Source: Juglans regia (taxonomy: Eukaryota > Streptophyta > Magnoliopsida > Fagales > Juglandaceae). Taken from it: 64,000 nucleotides of DNA. Positions within the stretch are counted from its first letter, which is position 1. Every line of letters starts with the position of its first letter. Positions 47,405 through 59,439 of this stretch are shown here, in pieces. Under the pieces are notes generated by a model that did not search any database, was not told the DNA's origin, and worked only from the letters and a program-made list of their open reading frames with translations. The stretch lies in NCBI RefSeq assembly GCF_001411555.2, contig NC_049904.1, positions 34,719,534-34,783,533 on the forward strand, in the 5' to 3' direction. Both the position numbers and the translations under genes were made by a program.

Positions 47405-50400
47405 TTAAGTCGACGATCTAGCTGATGATTCACCCAAAGCGACAGAGGCCAAGGAAGAAGCCCAAACACGAGCATTCTTTGCACCTTCGTGGAAGTTCTT
47501 GGTCTTGCATAGCCTCAGCTTGGTCCAAACCCTCCGTACATCAATCATGTGAAGGATACGTCCCATTATTTGGCTTGTTTCACCAAATATTTCCAGGTTG
47601 AAATGGGGAATATATGTGACCCAAAATGCTTCAAAACGAGATAAGACTGCTGGGAATATGTATACAAGTAGCTTCAAGCAGAGGAACGATATAGAGAAGA
47701 CCAAGTACGGTTCCCTCTTTGAGACCTCTTTCAACCACCTATTTGATGACAGGAAATTGGATGTATCTCCACTCTCCAAGCAGATTGGTTGATCCTCAGC
47801 AAAATCTTGAACTGGTTCAAGGCCTGACATACAGAGAGATGCATCATGTAGTTGATCTTAGAAACATCAAGTCACGGGAAATGCACATTAATCAGTTTCT
47901 TTGCTGCTCCTTTAACCAATGAGTTGCAGTCGCAGATCTAGGATTGAGTTCTTATTTTCCTTTTTTTATCCTTTTACTGATGTAAAAAAAAAAAAAAAAG
48001 ATACCAGGGTGTGGGGGGAATTTAAACACATTATCCATGACCCAGGAGAACCATTTTAGATTAGGGCAAGCAAAGAAAAAAGTAGCAACTGGATCAGCTT
48101 AATCTAGCCGAATGCATTATTTTAAAATATGGTAAAAAATTACTTGGATCGGAGAAAACGGTGACTAAGTGATGTGGAATTTAGCATACACAAAAAGAGC
48201 ATATAGAGGATGATCGGATGATCCAACAGCGAACCCAACAAATATAAATTTAGTGGAAGGTTATTAACTGGTGTAACATTGCAAAAAGTAACTTACCAAA
48301 AAAAAAAAAAGACATTGCGAAGAGTAAATATTGATATAACCTGAACTCAACCCTGCATATATGTATGTACATACACAAAAATATGTATCTTTTTGTTTGC
48401 TCAGGATAACCTTACCTGTAGTCTTCTTATAAAATTGAACAAGTGACGAGAGAATTTTGGGCCCATGATATCGCACCCTTGATGTCTTGTTCACCATTAA
48501 TATGGATGGCCAGCTATGGATTCCAAATCTTGAAAATATGCTGCAATACAACACGCCTAAACTCAGACAAATAACATCCAGGTTTCTAAGTCAAACTCTT
48601 ATTTCCATCGGCATCATTCAGGTTACATTAAGAAGGTCAATTGCATACAATAGAACTTGCATGTCACAATTTTAAATTCAATTAACATGCCAAACCCTTT
48701 TTAATGTTTTTGTTGTGTGGGTGTGGGTGTGGGTGTGTGTGTGTGTGTGTGTTGGGGCTTTAATGACATGGCAAAAAATAAAAGAAGACAATTGATAGTT
48801 TATCTTCTAAATAATCTTGCACCACTTACCCAACAATATAGAATCAACTCAGCCATGGTTAGAAGATAGAATGCCACAGAAAATTAATATGGACATCATT
48901 ACACTCACGCACGTGGGGAAGGGGGAGGGGGAGGGGGAGGGGGAGGAGGAGGAGGGCTTTCTAGAAATGATTCCAAGAAGATACGATCATGATTCGATTC
49001 CAAGAAGATACGATCATGATTCGCAAGGCTAAAAAATATTAACTCAACAATCATGCCCTCACTCATATACATTGCCCATCCCTGGGCAATCACATTATGT
49101 TATGCCCAACACATAAAGGACAGCCAATCTTTCACCAGGTACATTTGCTTCATGGTAGCACTGCCATTTTTCAACCCCAAAATGAAAACATTAAAAAAGC
49201 AGGTCAAGCAAGTAGCGTCACACCTCGGCATGGCTGAAGATTTCTCAACTGTCAAATGTTCTATCTGCGGAAACATGGAACTGAGGGTTTTATAAGCAGG
49301 TAGTACACTGCAAGAGAATGGGCACCTAGAAGCATAGAAGAGTACAGAAGTATATCCATTCCTCCCTTTGGAAGCCAAAGCTCTATCAAGGAAGTCTCCA
49401 TCCACCTAGAGATAACAAAATAAAGATAAGGAAATGTCAAAATGCACTCCTTTACAGAAACAAATCTATAGTAACATGTCTCATCGGTAATTATGCAAGT
49501 ACGAGCAATCAGGCTATACAATTCTTGAATATTTGTACCATTCCCTCATTAATTTTCTCCATAACAGCAGGAAAAACTTAGATATCAATACTACGAACAG
49601 GAAATTAAACAATGGAAAGTATGCTTAACATTCATGAAACACACTAAATGGTTGAGATCTATGACTAAAGAAAATTAAAGAGGAACGAAAACCATGGTAT
49701 AAACATCCATCCCCTTCTCCTTCTTTCAATTTCTCTACCCTACCAAATACGACAACATGGAAATCTGTTTTCCATTTTCCTTCCACCCTCTTCCATCCTT
49801 CCGCTTTTCCTCCCGACCAAATATGCTCTAAAGACCATTTTGACAGATTATTCAGTGGCTAAAAGGCTAGGGAATACTGCAAAGGTTTAAGGTTTCAAGT
49901 GTAGAAGGAATAGGATATGGTTCAGGGTTGTGAGTTGTGAAGAAAAAAGAGAATTCTGTTTAGTGGCCATGTGAATAATGATGTAAATTGTAGCATCACA
50001 CTAATTTGGGTACCTAAAGAAAGAACACACAAGACCAACATGCCTCAATAATCAAAGCACTTGATATTCAATTATTCAAATCTCTGAATTCTTAAGATAC
50101 ATTGAGCACACATATAGACTCTCTTGACCCACCCTACTGAGAATTTCTTTCCCCTTTTGTCCTACCTACTAAGAATCTAAATTGACTAATACGTTAAAAT
50201 CATAATAACAGACAAGCTCCAAAAAAGTTCTTTGACCCGAAACTAATTACCAACCCCAATTATCAACCAAGCCTCAAAGCAATATCATGTCTTCTGAAAT
50301 TTGATTTTGATAAGTCATGTCTTCTGAAATTTAACCTACACCCACACGTCAAGCCACAATGGTGAGAGCTAAAAGTATGCGTGTTTTGCATATTGTTTTA

Positions 50401-51463
50401 CTACATCGTGTGTTTTTCACCCATCATGGGTACTAGCAAGCCTAGACTGAACCCTAAACTGTTCATCAAAGACTTTTCCAAGCAGCAAACACCCTGATGT
50501 AAATTGTAATCACCAACCCTTGCAACTTGAACTGAATAAAAAAAAAAAATTCCCTCCCAAACTCTTTACGGGCAAAACATTGATGTTAGATAGCCCAAGG
50601 CCATGTCAAATATACACTTCCGCCCACCCATATTCATCGATTTGCCCCTCCATAAGAACTAAATTCAAACCTTCCAGAATACGAATATATTCAAAGCCAT
50701 ACTTCTTGAGAGAGCTTTGAAAAGTCTAATTTAAATGGCAACCAGAGAAAACTACATTAATAAAAAATAGAGAAAGTTAAAGAAGAAAGGTCCACATAGA
50801 GAAGCATTTAGTAACAACCCAATACTGAATTCACCTCTTCCTTTCCGAAAATTAGGTTATAAATCAAAACTAGGGAAGTTCCAAAAATTTTATCGTACCA
50901 GTTTAGAAGCATCCTAACATTCAAAAGAGAAACTTATAGAAAAAAAAAAAAAAACATTAAAAAGTGAACCATCATCGAAAACAGATTCCAATTCTCAACA
51001 AAATTTTGCACCGCAATGTCGACTACACACAATCAAAACCCAATACTCTCAACAAGAAAATACCAACGACGCTTTGCATTAAAAAAACCTAGAAACAAAA
51101 ATCACCCAAGATCAAGCACAAATTCTCATAACCCACAAATCAACAAATCAAATACAGCATGCAGGAGTATACAAATATACAACCATAAAAGGTTATTATA
51201 ATAACCGAACAAATATTTTTAATACTTAAAAATTATAAAAAAAAAACACAGAAAATCAGAGCGGAAGTGTAAAAATAAAAAAGAACGGAAATGAGAGAGC
51301 GTACCTGGAGAGGTGGGTTGGGGGAGATCGAAAGAGGGCATTGAGATTGAAGACCGTAGAGAAAAAAATTCGATTCTTTAGGGCACAACACCGAGGACGA
51401 AGACGCCAATCGCAGCCAAGCGAAGAGAGTGATGTAGAGGAAGACAAGGGAAGCAACAGCCAT
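47405..51463 (-). CDS. 5'-adenylylsulfate reductase-like protein (APRL5/APRL7 type)
   Basis: Four exons: 51305-51463, 49224-49405, 48416-48540, 47405-47823; phases fit and give 294 residues. The N-terminal signal peptide (MAVASLVFLYITLFAWLRLA) suggests entry to the secretory system. A thioredoxin fold then reads VDGDFLDRALAS, TSVLFYASRCPFSCSVLP, MFPQIEHLTVEKS, and in exon 3 FSRFGIHSWPSILMVNKTS. A membrane helix (YLVFSISFLCLKLLVYIFPA) and the family tail (DVRRVWTKLRLCKTKNFHEG, WASSLASVALGES) end it. APRLs keep one redox Cys (WCPFS). Here the Trp codon is AGG (Arg) at 49325-49327, while the Cys remains. APRLs are not shown to reduce APS; the role is unclear. Intron 2 holds G-rich and tandem repeats. 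Confidence 0.9.
48715..48752. repeat. (GT)n-rich tract in APRL intron
   Basis: GTGTGGGTGTGGGTGTGGG followed by pure GT dinucleotides. Confidence 0.85.
48914..48957. repeat. (GGGGGA)n purine tract with G-quadruplex potential
   Basis: Four consecutive runs of five G separated by GA or A, then GGAGGAGGAGGG. It lies in APRL intron 2 on the non-template side of the minus-strand gene. Confidence 0.85.
48968..49023. repeat. 27-bp tandem duplication
   Basis: Two exact adjacent copies of GATTCCAAGAAGATACGATC, ATGATTC in APRL intron 2. Confidence 0.9.
49410..51300. other. Large APRL intron 1
   Basis: About 1.9 kb, AT-rich. No coding similarity or clear transposon ends were seen. Confidence 0.5.
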
Positions 51464-51814
51464 AAGAGGAAAAGGGTATGCAGAGAATCAACAAGAACAG
51501 TGGGGGCAAAACGGGGAGAGGAAGATTCTGGGGGTATTGAGAACGAACACAAACGAAAAAAAGGGAGGGTAAGGATGGGGGGTTTTCCTGTCTCGACTTT
51601 CTCCCTCTCTTAGCTTTGCTGTTATCCTTGTTTCTGTGTTCTCCGTTTGTTTTCTTTTCTCGACTCTCTATGCTATGGCTTATGGTAATTGGGGTCGGTA
51701 CTTTGGAGGGAGTGCGCTGGTGATTGACCGAGTGGCGTTATCTGATCTGATCTGACCTGAGAGCCTCACCGATTCCAAATTTTTCGCAGCTCTTGCAAGC
51801 GCCTTCGTCTTCGC

Positions 51815-51815
51815 G

Positions 51816-51841
<26 letters not shown>
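51815..51841. repeat. (TA)n microsatellite
   Basis: Thirteen or so TA units upstream of the APRL gene. Confidence 0.9.
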
Positions 51842-51846
<5 letters not shown>

Positions 51847-51896
51847 GATGCTGATAAGGCTTGTTTTGACAGTTAAATGACATGAGGTATTTGTAA

Positions 51897-52455
51897 GAGC
51901 ACTCTCATTGGAATAGTTAAATTAAAGTATATTTTTTATGAATGTAAGATGAATTTAATTTTTAGCTATTCCATTTATATAAATCTCTATATTGGAATAG
52001 TCATTTTTTCATTATATGACAATAAAATAATATAAGATGAATTTAATTTTGACTATTCACATCAAATCTCCAAATTGAATTATCTATTTATTCATTATAT
52101 AGTAATGAGTAATTAATAATTTTAAAAATTTTTTAATTATGAATTTATTTTATTTTTTCATATTTTACTATTTATAATATTATATATTATTTTGTAATTG
52201 TATTCTAATTATATTTTTTCAATTGTCATTTAAAATGGAGAGAGAAATAATTAATATTAAAAGGAAAGAGAAAGAAATAATATAAAAATGATTTGATGAA
52301 TGAATAGTGTCTTCCAAATTTAGAAATTAGTTTGGATATTACTGTAGCTATATTCCAAATATTTGGAATATAGCTAATTCAATGTGAGCAATTTATCCAC
52401 CTAATAGCTAAATTCTCATTGGATTTAACTTTTAGCTAATCCAATGAGAATGCTC
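51897..52455. mobile_element. 559-bp MITE with TAA target duplication
   Basis: Ends GAGCACTCTCATTGGAATAG and CTAATCCAATGAGAATGCTC are inverted with two mismatches. TAA flanks both sides (51894-51896, 52456-52458). The interior repeats TAGCTATTCC/GGAATATAGCTA words, so more than one nested inverted repeat is present. Harbinger-like by target size. Confidence 0.85.
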
Positions 52456-52489
52456 TAAATGGTTAAATACTAATAAAATGTTTGAGTTA

Positions 52490-52765
52490 ATATATTTTAA
52501 AGAATTTAAATGGAAGATAAAAATTAATTAAAAATATTGTTATAATATTATTTTTTTAATATTATTTTTATTTTAAAATTAAAAAAAATAGAATTTTTTT
52601 TTTATTTTGTTTAAAAATTTTAAAAAATTGTAATGATTAGATGTAAAAGTTAAAAATTAAAATTGAAAAGTTTTTATGTTTGTGATGTTTAGATATTAAA
52701 ATGAGATGAAACGAAATGAGATTGGAAGACTTTGAAGAACTTTACTATCTAAACCAAATCTAAGA
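52490..52765. mobile_element. AT-rich MITE remnant
   Basis: Reverse-oriented relative of the 15343/26244 family (TGTAATGATTAGATGTAAAAG, AAAATGAGATGAAACGAAAT). The ends are worn. Confidence 0.6.
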
Positions 52766-52769
52766 AATA

Positions 52770-54060
52770 ATATCTTCCCAATCTCGCTCTCTACCTGCCT
52801 TGTGTCGCATGCGTGTTACAAGAGACGATGCCAAAGAATTTTTAAAGATAAAAATAAATTTACAAATTAAAGTGACTTGATACGATACGTCATATTGTAA
52901 AATTATTTTTATTGTAAAATAGATATAACAAATTTTATGAAATCACATCAGTTTGTGAGTTTATTTTTATATAATCTCTTTGTATTTATACCAATTCTCA
53001 TTTCTAAATGAAAAATAATAAACACGTTTCATAACACTTTACATAACTATGTTTTAAAATAAGATTTTTTTTTTTTGTAAAATATCTTATAAAAATATTT
53101 TTATTTTAAAATATGTATTGTAAAATAATTCATAAAATATATTATGTAAGTATCATTACTTATTTCTAAATAGTGTATAAATTGGAATTTCATTTTTTAT
53201 TTATTTTTCTTGCAAATACCATGGAAGAAGAAAGTCTATTTGTCATATTTTGACGGAGAAATTATTCAGCTCGAAAGAGATCTTATACTGGTAAACATTC
53301 AATTTGATATAATTTAATGTGATATATTAAATTATAAAATTATTTTATTATAAAATAAATTTAATATATTTTATAAAATTATATTAATTTATAAATTCAT
53401 TTTTATAAAATATCTTTATAACAATACCACTTCGGTACCAAACCACTTTCCAAATCCTACCTACGGCTCTTAAATGGGCCAAAGCCTTTATAAGCCTTGT
53501 CTGATTATTTCATCAAGGGAATGAATAGCAAGCAATGGCTAATCAAGAGATTTAGAAACAATCTAAACCTATTTCATTTCATTATTATAATTTTTATAAA
53601 TTTTCATATAAAATATAATAAATAATTTAATTTTTTCAAATTTTAAAATAATAATAATATTAAAAAATAATATTTTAATAATATTTTATTCAACTTTCAT
53701 CTCAATTCAACTCAACTCAACTCACTATCCAATCCTAACCCAATAGGCAGTACTTGTAAGTAGGAAATTCCCCCTTCCCAAAAGGTAAGACTAGGCGATG
53801 AAGTGCCTCTTAGTGGACTTATTATATTAAAACAAAAACTGATTTATGAAAATGAATACTACATATGCAGCATTACCTAAAAAAAAATCAAACGGCATCA
53901 TTTATCTGAGTATTAAAAAATAAAAATAAAAAATAACATTCTCTCAAAACGCCACGGAGTCCATCTGCCATAGATTACTACTATTGCAGAGTGCAGAGTG
54001 TGCAGAATCATAGAGATGCCATCAGCGCCAGGAATAATGCTTCATATTTAACAAAATTCC
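52770..54060. other. Spacer between APRL upstream region and Toc34 3' end
   Basis: AT-rich DNA with the MITE at 53565 and several GATATAATTTAATGTGATAT-like words. No gene was seen. Confidence 0.5.
53565..53745. mobile_element. MITE remnant related to 21985
   Basis: Shares CATATAAAATATAATAAATA and AATAATAATATTAAAAAATA with 21985 and 8901, and ends in CTCAACTCAACTCACTATC. Ends are uncertain. Confidence 0.6.
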
Positions 54061-54064
54061 AATT

Positions 54065-57000
54065 TCATGATAGCCGAGATTGGTCACATCCATAATCCTT
54101 CTTGTACCATGACGCTCGACCCTCCTTTGCAATATCATTCTTGATTGCGCGCTCTATTGGTTTCACCACAAAGAAATACTGTAGACAAAAAAATATACAA
54201 ACTTTTTAATGAGAATTTTCCATCCCTCTCACGGGAGAAAACACATTAAGCATCCAAAGTTCAGAAGCATACTTGGAAAGCAAAAATAAGCGGAATAAGG
54301 AGCTTCCATCTCTCATTGGGGTTTGACCCTTCAACCAGCTTCTTGTCAACCAAAATAGACTTGCTTCCATTCAACACAACGTCTGTGATTGTTTTGACTA
54401 AATGCGGAATCCCCGCAGTTCCATCTGGGAGAACCTGTCACCGAAGTACAACCATCTTCTCGATCTCTCATACAAGAGAAAACATCCATGACAAATGCAA
54501 CCAGAGATTTGGACATCAAACAAGTAGCATCAGTAAATAGGCTAACCTTTTTATCAGTTTCATTCTTATTACATCTTTCACTGTTCTCAACCAAGACAAC
54601 AGGGATAGCAAACTCCTATAGAGAGAAAGGGAAAATAGACAAATGAATTTTATGAAATAAATCGAAGCTGAAAACCATAAGAAATTTCTTTCCAAACAGA
54701 GAATTTTTCACCGTGCTGAGCTGCAACATAAAGATACTATAAGGTGTACCCAAGTTGGAACTCTGTACTACGATAGGCTACATCGAGCACTAAAGCATAT
54801 CTTAGGACATGGAAATTCACCATCAAAGTTGATTATCAGGGAAAAAAAAAGAAATCTCACTATCAATATCATTTTTTGTAAGAAAATTCTATACACCATA
54901 CTACCATCTCACTATGTAAGATGTGGCACATTTATCACTATTCTTACATAGTGAGATGAAAGAGGGATGAGAGTGTGGTGTATAACAATACTTTTCTTTG
55001 TAAGGAATATTAAGAGGGTGTACTCTTGTACGCATTTAGGGTACTAATCTTTTTAATAAATAAATAAATGCATGTAGGGTACATTTTGGTACGTGAAATC
55101 CGTACTCTCATTCCTTTAGGAATAGAATAGGTATTTCTATTCTTTTGTTTGGTGACAACACATGATATCTTGCTTGGAATTAGATTAAAATTTCTAAAAT
55201 ACCCATTCCAATTTTTTTTCCTAAAAAATCCACTCAAGCTTTTTTTAAACCCGAGAAATAAAAAATAATAGACATAGGAATCCCATTCAAGGTGCCTCAC
55301 AATGGCCACCGTGGTGGCTTTGGGTTTGTGGTGGTGTCCAGCCACCTGAAGTTTTTTAATTTAAAAAAAAAGGATTCAAAATTGAAGAAATAAGGACTTA
55401 AAAAATTACACTCTTGCCCCAAGGAACAGCTATTCCTCTTATTTTATGAAGGAAGGGCAATTCCACACCTAAGGCACAACCAAACTAAGTGTGGAATAGC
55501 GATTCCATTTCAGAGCCCATTCCACAAACCAAACATGCCACTTGTGAGCAATTTTAATGGCATTGGCATCCTGTGATTGGATGGAAATATCACATCATCC
55601 ATACTACCAGAATACCTAATAATTTTCCTAAGGTAACTAAAAACTCTTGCATATTAGAGGAGAAGCAACTAGTAGCAACCATCCAACCAAAGAGAGATCT
55701 AAAAAGTGACACTTCAATTTTCACATGGACAAATCACTTATGCACCACACTATCCATAAGTGAACAAATAGCCTTCCAAATCTCTCCACCACATTGTCTT
55801 ACCAAGTATCCCTCCCATCACCTTCCTAGTCACAGCCACATCACCTGATGCAAACAAAATCCAGGAACCATAATTTTCTCATAGACAGGTAGCAGTACCA
55901 GTAAGCATCTATCAAAGTAATCTAATTTCGTCAGATCTTAAGAAATGGACATAAGCAAACAGCCAAATGGCACAACTGTAATCCTTTTACCAGGGGCAAA
56001 GCGATGTATCTATGTAAACTGTCTGGCAGAGCACACTTATTTCAAGTATCATAGAAGTTTATCCATTTATAGATTATTTTAGCCTTTAAAATTTTGAAGA
56101 TAAACAAATTTTTAAACAAACAAAAAAACACTCGCAGTACACATATACAGCATCTTAAAATAACTTTGCAAGTAAAAGAGAAAGCTAATAGTTTATCATT
56201 TAGATAATCACCTTTCATGCATCTCATGCAGAGAATTGGACAATACACAAGTTCATGTAAAATGTCTCAAGTTAAGCAGTCAGATACTTCATATGAAATA
56301 CTAAAGACAATGTAGCAGCAGGCAAAACAAAAACACAAGTCATGAAGATAAGGTTCCAGAAGAAGAATCAGGATAATTTCTTTCAAAATGAACCTGCTTA
56401 TCGTGCTTTTCTAACCCCGCACCAAGACGAACAACTTTTAGAAGAGCCCCTGACCTTTTGGAGCAAAAATCTTTGTAAGAAAATCCATCAGGTGGTGAGA
56501 GCTGAGCGTGTGTGAGAACAACCAAAGCCCTATTCCATATTCCTTTACCAAAACACTCTGTTATGGCCTTAACTACCTGCCTATCCAAGTTGTCGACCCT
56601 ATAAGCATCCAAACGGTCCACATAGAGTAGAACATCGATGGTCTTGTTCAGAAGGAAACTGTTCACACAAGTTGCACACCCAGCCCCATTGAACAGGAAA
56701 GAACAAGAAATAGAAAAAAAAAAGTTGGATTCATTAAAAAGATCGGTGTCAGTTCCTCATGCATGCCAGAAAATAATACACGCGGAAATTGTAAAACTCC
56801 TACTATGTCAAGCAAGAGCATACCGTTTTAGAATCTCAAGTGTCCGGTCATTGATGTATTCTCCTTCAATTAGCCCCGGAGTGTCAATAATGTTCAAAGT
56901 AAACCCAGCACTTGCACGTGACACCATAAATGGCCTTGTTGCTTCAGACTACGAGAAACAACATAAAACCATATATATAAATATGAAATACACAGCACGG

Positions 57001-57362
57001 ATGACATGCAAATAACCCAAAAAACAGAATGCAGCATATACCTGAAAGGGATTAACAGACACTGCTCTTTCCCCTATAATCGAGTTAACAGTTGATGACT
57101 TCCCAACACCACCTTTCCCCACTACTAGTATTGTCAATGTGTTCCCATTCTACTCCAACATATTAACAAAAAATCAAAAGACAAAAACACCACGGACACA
57201 GTAAATTATACGCCTGCAAGCAAGCACATTTGTAAATAACGGGAATATTCTTATGAGAAAAAGAACCTCCTGCTTAATTTTCCCCAGCAATTCAAGCAAT
57301 TTAGTCTGTGTCGCTGAAGCGAACGTGTTGATCCCAACCCATTCACGTATTAGGGACGCCAT
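54065..57362 (-). CDS. TOC34: Translocase of chloroplast 34 (Toc34 GTPase)
   Basis: Seven exons: 57267-57362, 57042-57149, 56824-56948, 56394-56658, 54547-54615, 54273-54434, 54065-54178; phases fit and give 312 residues, close to the usual ~310. Toc34 is a GTP-dependent preprotein receptor of the chloroplast outer envelope, acting with Toc159 and the Toc75 channel. The start MASLIREWVGINTFASATQT is the family start. The P-loop GKGGVGKSS is at 43-51, the DTPG motif at 90-93, then VLLYVDRLDAYRVDNLDRQV, ALVVLTHAQLSPPDG and PVVLVENSERCNKNETD. The C-terminal membrane anchor spans exons 6 and 7 (LLIPLIFAFQ, YFFVVKPI), and the tail lies in the intermembrane side. Intron 4 (54616-56393) is long and has a hairpin MITE. 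The gene looks intact. Confidence 0.95.
54889..54985. mobile_element. Foldback MITE / hairpin in Toc34 intron 4
   Basis: Outer arms ATACACCA and TGGTGTAT and a perfect 16-bp inner pair (CATCTCACTATGTAAG at 54905-54920, CTTACATAGTGAGATG at 54943-54958) around a ~22-nt loop. A transcript across it would form a long hairpin. Confidence 0.8.
55110..55545. mobile_element. Possible MITE in Toc34 intron 4
   Basis: GGAATAGAATAGG with TTTTGTTTGGTGA at left, and GGAATAGCGATTCC with CCACAAACCAAACATG at right, suggest inverted ends. Limits are approximate. Confidence 0.4.
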
Positions 57363-57399
57363 AGATAGATGTTTTTATACTACTTCAAGCAAAATGAAT

Positions 57400-58215
57400 A
57401 AAAATAAATTAAAAAATATCAAGTAGTTCACAAAACGAGCAAAAAAAAAAACTGAAATTAAACTCTATAAAGAAATTATCACCAGCCCGTTCAGATAACC
57501 AACTCCTCATCCAACATAAAATAAATAGAGAAACAGTATTTTCTGTTATACACAATAGCCGGTCCTCGCTCCATATCTCTAACCTCACAGCATAACAATA
57601 GAACCTTATCAGAGAACAAGTTGACAATTTCTTTACATAACGCAAAGACCATAATTCGGTGTCTGTGTGTATTACTTTGAAAATAATGAGAAAGCTGGGG
57701 TTTTGGTAGCCAAGGAAAATACCTAAATGCCATAAAGGACGCGTTGCGGTTCTAATCCATCAAAATAATAGAAAGGACGATAAGATGGTAGGGAGTACGC
57801 AAATTGAGACGAGAATGAAGATTCTGGTTACCTGGGAAAAGCAGAGATTTTGTACAATAAATGATTTTAATCCTTTGATCGGATCTCTCTCTCCAGTCTC
57901 CAGACTAAATACTGTATCGATGGGTTTTCTAATCCTTCAATGGAGCTCTATTGTAGTCCAAACTTCTAGTCAAAATTTGGACTGGCTAACTGCTCTTATC
58001 CCCTTCATCCCACACCCCCTCCCCAGGGGTCTACTCTGTCAGGTGGGAGGGTTCTACTCTGTCAGGTTTGATCGATTATTAGAATAACTTTTCCTTATTT
58101 GAATGATAATATACAAAGCGGAAGACATTTTAACCATTTGCATCAAGTTTAATAATCCTTCTTGTATGCGCGCTCTTCCAAAAGCACATATTAAAACAAG
58201 AGGTAGAAATTATTG
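57400..58215. promoter_or_regulatory. Leader and promoter region of Toc34
   Basis: Non-coding, upstream of the minus-strand Toc34 start. A GTCTACTCTGTCAGG-type word is duplicated at 58028-58070. No gene was seen. Confidence 0.4.
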
Positions 58216-58223
58216 GTAAGCAT

Positions 58224-58936
58224 TAGGGGTGTAATCGGTTCGGTCCGGTCCGGTTTTGGATAAAATTTAGGATCGAAACGGTATGTATCGATTTTGTATT
58301 TTTTAAAACCGATTACGCACCGGTTACCCTCCTAAACCGGTACTTCCGGTTTTACCGATTTTCGATCCGATTTTTCGATTTTTTTAAAATGTAAATTTCA
58401 CAATTTGTTATTAAAAATTTATTTATAAAAACAAAAATTGATTTAAAAAAACTGTTTTATACTTTTATTAATATATTAGACTATATAATAGTATTAATAT
58501 TAGACTATTGGTATAGTTATAAGTTATATATTAGTATTAGTTATAAACTTTGAGTGATTTAGTATTAACATTTTATGTAATAATTTATAAATTATAATAA
58601 GAAATTATTTCATATATGAATATATATATTATATATAAAATTTCACATAAAAATTTATAATTATACATTATATATAAAACTTATATATTACTATTTAATA
58701 TATATAAAATATTTTGTATAAAATTTATATATAAAAAATATTATTTTTTATTTTTTTTAATCAACCGGTCTGGTCCTGGCAAAAAAATCCCGGAACCGGA
58801 ACTGGACCGGAACCGGCCGGTTTTTATATTTTAAAAACCGGTTCTGGACCGAATCGGTTCAAAATCGGTAAAACCGGTCCGGTTCGGTCCGGTCCGGACA
58901 GGTTTTCTGGTTTTTCGATTTGAATTTACACCTCTA
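58224..58936. mobile_element. Non-autonomous hAT element, 713 bp, intact ends
   Basis: Begins TAGGGGTGTAAT and ends TTTACACCTCTA. Exact 8-bp duplication GTAAGCAT on both sides (58216-58223, 58937-58944). Both subterminal regions are dense in ACCGG/CCGGT words (for example GGTTCGGTCCGGTCCGG), presumably transposase sites. The centre is AT-rich. No coding frame is present. Confidence 0.92.
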
Positions 58937-58944
58937 GTAAGCAT

Positions 58945-59435
58945 ATTCGATCAAACGGTGACTTTCTCGCCAGTCCCATGCTACTACCCATAAATTACAT
59001 ATTTTTAGAATTGAATCTGTGCACACTGATTTTAAAAATTGAAAAATAAAAATCTCACAAAATTTTTCTAGAGTAGAGAAAGATAATATTTTGAATTTAA
59101 CTATAGTTTACATAAATTAGACTATACACTTTCTATATGAATACATATAATTAAATGTGTAAAAATGTGTTTATAAAAAAGAATATATATTATAATTTAT
59201 TATGTCATAAATTATATTTATCATTGATATATATAATATAATATATATATATATTAATAACTTAATATTAATATTTATGTTTAAGATTAAAATCTTATAT
59301 TATATTAATTTTAATATTTTATGTTCTAAAATTAAAATTTATATATTATATCAAATGTTATATTAATTTTATGTTATTAAATTATTAGACATGAATGATA
59401 AGATTCTAAAATTATTAGATTATTAGCATATAATA
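58945..59435. other. AT-rich spacer
   Basis: Very AT-rich, with TATATAATATAATATA runs near 59230. No gene was seen. Confidence 0.5.
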
Positions 59436-59439
59436 TATA

